From Faecalicatena sp. Marseille-Q4148 (GTDB lineage: Bacteria; Bacillota; Clostridia; Lachnospirales; Lachnospiraceae): DNA of 64,000 nt. The notes beneath the pieces were generated by a model. The model ran no database searches. It was given only the letters and a program-made list of their open reading frames with translations, and was not told where the DNA came from. The stretch spans positions 1-64,000 of the forward strand of contig CP073692.1 in the NCBI GenBank assembly GCA_018228665.1, written 5' to 3'. The translations under genes were made by a program, and so were the position numbers. Below are positions 59,603 to 64,000 of the stretch, piece by piece. The stretch's first letter is position 1, and every line of letters starts with the position of its first letter.

Positions 59603-59978
59603 TGATTAGTTATAATAGATTAAAGTAGTGTGATGTATTTTGCGTCAAATTTGTTAAGAACTAAGTATATAAATTCAAGTTTTCGTGTCAATTAAGCAGT
59701 TAGTCTACAAAGGCTAATTGTTTTTAAAATAAGGTATTTCCCTTTGAGATTTGGTATACTTTCCCAGTTCAGTATCTCCTGCCAAATCTTATTGTGGGGG
59801 TATTTGAGATGCTCTCTTCCCTATTGAGGCTTTATATTACTATACTACGACATAGCAGACAGAAAGGTATGGTAAAATTAAGGGAAGAGTTCATAGATAT
59901 TTTGATGCGTATGTTTATAACACTAAGGTTATTGCCACATACGCTCATAGCTCGATTATAAAGACATGTATGCCTATT
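59603..59978. other. Gene-free stretch in the prfA island
   Basis: About 375 bp of AT-rich sequence without a credible gene. AAGCAGTTAGTCTACAAAGG... TTGTTTTTAAAA may form a weak terminator for the small operon. The part from about 59880 to 59975 has short codon-like stretches (MRMFITLRLLPHTLIARL) that may be a decayed gene. Confidence 0.4.
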
Positions 59979-60069
59979 GCAGCAGACCAGGCTGCAAAAC
60001 TGGCGAATATGCAGGAATAGTATATAAAAAAGAAATCGGTTTACAGATAAATTGTAGCCGATTTCTTTT
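59979..60069 (+). repeat. 91-bp direct repeat, copy B (prfA 3' end duplicate)
   Basis: Duplicate of 57380-57470 with one mismatch. It includes the last prfA codons out of context, the TAG stop and a working terminator hairpin (60031-60066). Confidence 0.95.
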
Positions 60070-60184
60070 GTCATTAAAAGAAACAAGTGATAAAATCTAT
60101 CGAAGGAAGTAAATACATACATTCAGATAATGAAGAGGCAAGGGAGATATCAAAACACAGTAAGTCACGAAAAGGAAGTTTTAA

Positions 60185-60214
60185 TTGTAATATCTACAAA
60201 AAATATTGTATAAT
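60185..60214 (+). promoter_or_regulatory. Promoter of the zeta-toxin operon
   Basis: -35 TTGTAA (60185-60190), 18-bp spacer, -10 TATAAT (60209-60214) followed by GGG. It is the same design as the promoters at 58157 and 58776. Confidence 0.75.
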
Positions 60215-60267
60215 GGGAACAAATAATAAAGATATTAAAACAGTAAATATTGCAAGGAAGTGTTGTT

Positions 60268-60447
60268 ATGTGTGATGTAAAAAAGTATGAGAACATATAT
60301 CAAGAAATAGAAAAACTAAAGCCAGAAGATACCTTACAGCTAGTGTTAGAGGCAGAAACAGAAGAACAAAGAGAATTCTATGAAGTGGTTGGAGATTTTT
60401 TACTTCAGAAAAAACAGAGAAAAGTAATTGAAAGGAATCTGTTTTGA
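60268..60447 (+). CDS. Probable antitoxin of the zeta-type toxin
   Basis: A 59-residue acidic, helical protein (MCDVKKYENIYQEIEKLKPE ... EEQREFYEVVGDFLLQKKQR) directly before the zeta-like gene, with its stop codon overlapping the toxin ATG by 1 nt. Size and coupling suggest an antitoxin, though it does not look like the classical epsilon protein. AAGGAAG lies 8 nt upstream. Confidence 0.7.
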   Translation: MCDVKKYENIYQEIEKLKPEDTLQLVLEAETEEQREFYEVVGDFLLQKKQRKVIERNLF

Positions 60448-61007
60448 TGAAAAAGTATATTTTGATAGCAGGAGTAAATGGCGCCGGAAAGTCGACGCTT
60501 TATGAAACATTAGATGAATTAAAAGAAATGCCACGTATAAATACCGATGAAATTGTAAAAGAATTGGGTGATTGGAAAGATATGTCTATTCTAATAACAG
60601 CTGGAAAAAAGGCAGTTAAACTATTGAATCAGTATTTGATGGAAGGAACTTCATTTAATCAAGAGACTACATTGTGTGGAAAATCGATTTTGAGAAATAT
60701 AAGAAAAGCAAAGGAACTAGGATATTGTGTCGAGTTGCATTATGTAGGGGTTGATACGGTTGAAATTGCAAAAGAAAGAGTAAAATTGAGAGTAAGCAAA
60801 GGAGGACACGGAATACCAGAGGCTGATATTGAAAAACGTTATATAGAAACATTTCGTAATTTAAAAGATATTTTAAAAGAGTGTGACTTAGCAGCATTTT
60901 ATGATAATACAGAAAGATTTCATCGCTTTGCCATTTTTCGAAATGGTCAAGCTGTCAGGGTATCAAATACCTTACCAAAATGGATGGAAGGAAAAGGTAT
61001 TATATAA
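60447..61007 (+). CDS. Zeta-toxin-family protein
   Basis: The 186-residue P-loop kinase has Walker A GVNGAGKST at residues 9-17, the INTDEIVKEL segment, FNQETTLCGKS and the RVKLRVSKGGHGIPEADIEK stretch with basic residues, as in zeta/PezT-type proteins. Zeta toxins phosphorylate UDP-N-acetylglucosamine and block wall synthesis; relatives of this short form have untested substrates. It forms a two-gene operon with the small acidic protein. Confidence 0.88.
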   Translation: MKKYILIAGVNGAGKSTLYETLDELKEMPRINTDEIVKELGDWKDMSILITAGKKAVKLLNQYLMEGTSFNQETTLCGKSILRNIRKAKELGYCVELHYVGVDTVEIAKERVKLRVSKGGHGIPEADIEKRYIETFRNLKDILKECDLAAFYDNTERFHRFAIFRNGQAVRVSNTLPKWMEGKGII

Positions 61008-61030
61008 AGTACATTCTATAAGGCTGTTTA

Positions 61031-61072
61031 TATATAAATCGGTTTACAGATGAATCTGTAGTCGATTTTTTT
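61031..61072 (+). terminator. Diverged third copy of the prfA terminator
   Basis: TATATAAATCGG, TTTACAGATGAATCTGTAG and TCGATTTTTTTT repeat the layout of the prfA terminator (57433) and its copy at 60031, with several substitutions. It ends the zeta-type operon. Confidence 0.75.
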
Positions 61073-61160
61073 TGTAAAAGAAGACTATAGCCATATCAGG
61101 TAACTTTGTGATAAAATATTTTCTGTACGGCGATATCTGATAAGGACAGGAGGGATTTAT

Positions 61161-61952
61161 ATGCCGGCGCTTTATGCACATAATCAATTTGGAAATAAAG
61201 TTTTAAGAAAACTGGATGAAGAGAATCGTAAGCGGGCACTTCGCTATTTGCCTTTGTTTCGAATCGGTCTGCAAGGACCGGACTATCTTTTTTTCTATCA
61301 TCCATTTCAGAAGAATGAGATTAGTGGAACCGGATATCGGATCCATGAAGAATCTGCATTGGGATTTATTGAACATGCGCAGAAAATCATAGAAGAAAAT
61401 GGAATGGATTCTCCGGAATATGCATATGCATTAGGTTTTATCTGCCATTTTGCACTGGACAGTGAATGTCATCCATTTGTGGAGTCTGAGATTCTTCGAA
61501 CCGGTGTCGGACACATTGAGATTGAGAGCGAATTTGAAAAGCATCTCATGAGAAAGAATGGCGAAGAACCATTGTCTTATCCGATTGGAAAGACATTTCC
61601 AACAGATCCGAAAACGGCAGGGATCGTTGCAGAATTTTATGAAGGAATTACTCCAAAGTATGCCTGCAGATCACTGAGATCTATGCGCTTTTGTAAAAAT
61701 GTATTGACAGCTCCATGCCCGGTAAAGCGAGCGCTTATCGACATTGGGATGAGAATTTCAGGGCAATATGAATCGCTTCAGGGACATTTGCTTCGTCCAA
61801 AAGATAATCCAAAGTGCAGTGAAAGCATCATCGGACTGGAGAAACGGTTAGAAGGAGCGGTTCCGGTTGCGCTTGGATTGATCAGAGATTTCGAGTCCAG
61901 TGTAGAAGTAGGAACAGAATTAAGTGATCGATTTGATCGGAATTTTGAGTAA
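61161..61952 (+). CDS. Zinc-dependent phospholipase C-like protein
   Basis: The 263-residue protein begins MPALYAHNQFGNKVLRKL and has LQGPDYLFFYHPF and GFICHFALDSECHPFVE, whose spaced His and Asp residues match the zinc-dependent phospholipase C/S1-P1 nuclease fold. No signal peptide is visible, so it is probably cytoplasmic, and its substrate is unknown. GGAGG lies 8 nt upstream. Confidence 0.85.
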   Translation: MPALYAHNQFGNKVLRKLDEENRKRALRYLPLFRIGLQGPDYLFFYHPFQKNEISGTGYRIHEESALGFIEHAQKIIEENGMDSPEYAYALGFICHFALDSECHPFVESEILRTGVGHIEIESEFEKHLMRKNGEEPLSYPIGKTFPTDPKTAGIVAEFYEGITPKYACRSLRSMRFCKNVLTAPCPVKRALIDIGMRISGQYESLQGHLLRPKDNPKCSESIIGLEKRLEGAVPVALGLIRDFESSVEVGTELSDRFDRNFE

Positions 61953-61990
61953 CGGGTTTGAGAAGGATGAGGATCGAGGAGGATATCTGA

Positions 61991-63232
61991 TTGGAAAAAA
62001 CAAAACTGACAAAATTAGAAAAGTACTGGATTTTATATGATGTGGGGAATTCAGCGTTTATTTTGCTTGTCTCAACAATCATACCGATTTATTTTAATGC
62101 GATGGCAGAAGCAGCAGGTCTGTCGGAAGTGGAGTATCTGGCATACTGGGGATATGCGGCGTCTGTCTCTACCATTCTGGTAACACTGATCGGACCGGTA
62201 TTTGGAACGATCGCAGATACAAAAGGTTTTAAAAAACCTATCTTTATTGCCAGTATGATGGTGGGTGTGCTTGGATGTGCGGCGCTTTCTCTGCCAAAGT
62301 CATGGATTGTCTTTTTGGCAGTGTTTGTAATTGCAAAAGTTGGTTATTCATCAAGTCTTGTGTTTTATGATGCAATGCTTTCGGATGTGACCACTCATGA
62401 GAGAATGGATATGGTATCTTCACATGGTTATGCGTGGGGATATCTTGGAAGCTGTATTCCGTTTGTACTCAGTCTTGCGGTGGTACTGCTTTATGAGCAG
62501 ATAGGCATTACAATGACAACAGCGATGGCAATCGCATTTTTCCTGAATGCAGCATGGTGGTTTCTTGTAACCATCCCATTGCTGAAAAACTATGAACAGA
62601 TTCACTATACAAAAGATCATAAACACCCGGTAAGAGAGAGTTTTCAGAGACTTGGACATGCGTTTCGGGATATAAAGAAGCACAAGAAAATATTTTTATT
62701 TCTCATTTCATTTTTCTTTTATATTGACGGCGTATATACCATTATCGGGATGGCAACTGCTTACGGAAGCGCATTGGGACTGGATGCAATGAATCTTCTT
62801 GTGGCACTCCTTGTGACGCAGATTGTAGCATTTCCATTTGCACTGCTTTTTGGAAGATTGGCTAAGAAGTACGAGACAAGCAGTCTGATTAAAATCTGTA
62901 TAGCAGCTTATGCAGGGATTGCTTTGTTTGCGATTCAGTTGGATAAACAGTGGGAATTCTGGATGCTGGCAGTCTGTGTGGGAATGTTCCAGGGAGCAAT
63001 CCAGGCATTGTCCAGATCTTATTTTGCAAAAATTATTCCGCCGGAAAAAGCAGGAGAATTTTTCGGGATTTTTGATATTTGCGGAAAAGGCGCAGCTTTT
63101 ATGGGAACTGCTCTGATGGGAGTTTTTGCTCAGGTAACAGGCAATGCAAACGGGGGCGTTTTTATTTTAGCAATTATGTTTGTAATAGGATTTTTTGTGT
63201 TTGTGAAAGCGAATCGGACAAAAGCAGTATAG
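61991..63232 (+). CDS. MFS transporter, UMF1/Atg22-like
   Basis: The 413-residue protein has about 12 membrane segments, an N-terminal WILYDVGNSAFILLVSTIIP and the SLVFYDAMLSDVTTHERMD loop, which are signatures of the UMF1 (Atg22-like) family. Substrate unknown; some relatives are linked to amino-acid or peptide efflux. The start is TTG at 61991, 7 nt after GAGGAGG. It lies 38 nt after the phospholipase-like gene. Confidence 0.9.
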   Translation: MEKTKLTKLEKYWILYDVGNSAFILLVSTIIPIYFNAMAEAAGLSEVEYLAYWGYAASVSTILVTLIGPVFGTIADTKGFKKPIFIASMMVGVLGCAALSLPKSWIVFLAVFVIAKVGYSSSLVFYDAMLSDVTTHERMDMVSSHGYAWGYLGSCIPFVLSLAVVLLYEQIGITMTTAMAIAFFLNAAWWFLVTIPLLKNYEQIHYTKDHKHPVRESFQRLGHAFRDIKKHKKIFLFLISFFFYIDGVYTIIGMATAYGSALGLDAMNLLVALLVTQIVAFPFALLFGRLAKKYETSSLIKICIAAYAGIALFAIQLDKQWEFWMLAVCVGMFQGAIQALSRSYFAKIIPPEKAGEFFGIFDICGKGAAFMGTALMGVFAQVTGNANGGVFILAIMFVIGFFVFVKANRTKAV

Positions 63233-63256
63233 TATTGTGAAATAGAAAGAGGTATT

Positions 63257-64000
63257 ATGTTAATTGAATTTAAACGTCCGCAGCTGGAAGATAGAGAAGT
63301 GATTTCAGAATATTTCTGGAACTATCCGTCCAGGAGCTGTGACAGAACATTTGTAAATGGATTTTTATGGTCAAGATTTTATAATGGTGGTTTTGCAGTT
63401 ATTGAAGATACACTGGTATTTGAAGATGAATTGAATGGAAAGTATTCTTATTCTTATCCGGCAGGAACACCGGAGAATATCAAAAAGGCAATTCTGTGCC
63501 TGGAAGAACATTGCAGAGAAAAGGGAGCTCCTTTTGCGCTTCATGCAGTGACGCCGGAGCAGTTTGCACAGTTAGAACAGTTATTTCCGGGAAAGTTCCA
63601 GATAGAATATAACAGAGACTGGGCAGATTATGTTTATGAATCTGAAAAGCTGGCTACATTGTCTGGTAAGAAACTTCATTCCAAACGAAATCACGTTAAT
63701 CGCTTTATGGCAACTCATGATAACTGGACTTATGAAAAACTGACAAAAGAAAATGTAGAAGAATGTTTTCAGATGGCGCTTCTGTGGCGGAAAGAAAACG
63801 GATGTGACGATGATGAAGATAAAAATGAAGAAATGTGCGTAACATTGAATTCTTTGCGGTTATTTGAGGAATTAGGAGTTGTTGGAGGAATTCTTCGTGT
63901 AGATGGCAGAATTGTAGCATTTACGATGGGAGAACCAATTTGTGAAGATACGTTTGTCGTGCATATTGAGAAGGCATTTGCAGATGTGGACGGAGCTTAT
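63257..64000 (+). CDS. DUF2156-family protein, 3' end outside the window
   Basis: The first 248 residues are visible, from MLIEFKRPQLEDREVISEYF through YPSRSCDRTFVNGFLWSRFY and LHSKRNHVNRFMATHDNW to the window end. This is the DUF2156 (LPG synthetase-associated, GNAT-like) pattern of proteins related to the C-terminal domain of MprF. Lysyl or alanyl transfer to lipids or another acyl transfer is possible but not shown. GAAAGAGG lies upstream, 24 nt after the MFS gene. Confidence 0.85.
   Translation, partial: MLIEFKRPQLEDREVISEYFWNYPSRSCDRTFVNGFLWSRFYNGGFAVIEDTLVFEDELNGKYSYSYPAGTPENIKKAILCLEEHCREKGAPFALHAVTPEQFAQLEQLFPGKFQIEYNRDWADYVYESEKLATLSGKKLHSKRNHVNRFMATHDNWTYEKLTKENVEECFQMALLWRKENGCDDDEDKNEEMCVTLNSLRLFEELGVVGGILRVDGRIVAFTMGEPICEDTFVVHIEKAFADVDGAY

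Noticed and set aside
59832..60122. 96-codon minus-strand frame over the second prfA-end copy
   Set aside because: It crosses a terminator hairpin and the duplicated prfA tail, with no ribosome binding site or motif.

Overview
The window looks like the chromosome of a gut Firmicute, most likely a member of the Lachnospiraceae. It has AT-rich housekeeping genes with strong AGGAGG ribosome binding sites, the gene order rho - rpmE - DUF1385 - prmC - prfA, and DUF4364, DUF5721 and YitT genes. The left half carries a clearly GC-richer integrated element. No rRNA, tRNA or CRISPR array was seen.

Positions 1 to about 33,065 are an integrative conjugative element (ICE) of the Tn1549-like class. From left to right it holds: a ParB-like protein; a DUF7768 protein; a C5-cytosine methyltransferase with a nested out-of-frame ORF; the antirestriction protein ArdA; and the transfer operon. 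The operon comprises PcfB, VirD4, Maff2, a TrbL/VirB6-like protein, an MT-A70 methylase, a SpoVG-like protein, a DUF7007-like protein, PrgI/VirB3-like, VirB4, an NlpC/P60 wall hydrolase, DUF4315, DUF4366 and Cys-rich proteins. Then come MobC, a VapD-type gene pair, a CD1845-like membrane protein and the relaxase. An Xre repressor, a cargo block (HTH, response regulator, histidine kinase, ABC ATPase, FtsX permease), a sigma-like regulator, a probable structured RNA and a large serine recombinase complete it. A 2.79-kb group II intron splits virB4; removing it restores a 797-codon frame. The arms at positions 8-24 and 33041-33057 are inverted copies that would form an attP dyad in the excised circle, so both ends of the ICE appear to lie in the window.

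The most striking unexplained feature is a family of 21 near-identical 23-bp palindromes (half-site CYTCGGGYCA, 3-bp variable spacer). They sit at almost every translation-unit boundary of the ICE backbone and sometimes inside genes. They are absent from the intron, the cargo block, the recombinase gene and the chromosome. Other notable points are two genes whose ideal ribosome binding site is followed by ATC rather than NTG, several TTG starts, a near-duplicate promoter in front of the relaxase operon and the recombinase, and a 166-nt multi-helix structure near the left end.

Positions 33,100 to 57,470 are core chromosome: pyruvate kinase, glycerate kinase, M18 aminopeptidase, RluF-like pseudouridine synthase, DNA ligase, thioredoxin, ClpX, an LspA-like/TlpA/CXXC/polyferredoxin cluster, NudC, YitT, a radical SAM protein, Rho, a WYL regulator, L31, PrmC and RF1. 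Just downstream of prfA (57,471-61,075) is a small genomic island. A 91-bp copy of the prfA 3' end plus terminator is duplicated at 59,979, and a third diverged terminator copy lies at 61,031. Inside are a group II intron remnant, an FMN-binding oxidase-like gene, two small orphan genes and a zeta-toxin operon, driven by three copies of the same promoter design. The window ends with a zinc-dependent phospholipase C-like protein, an MFS transporter and a truncated DUF2156 gene.
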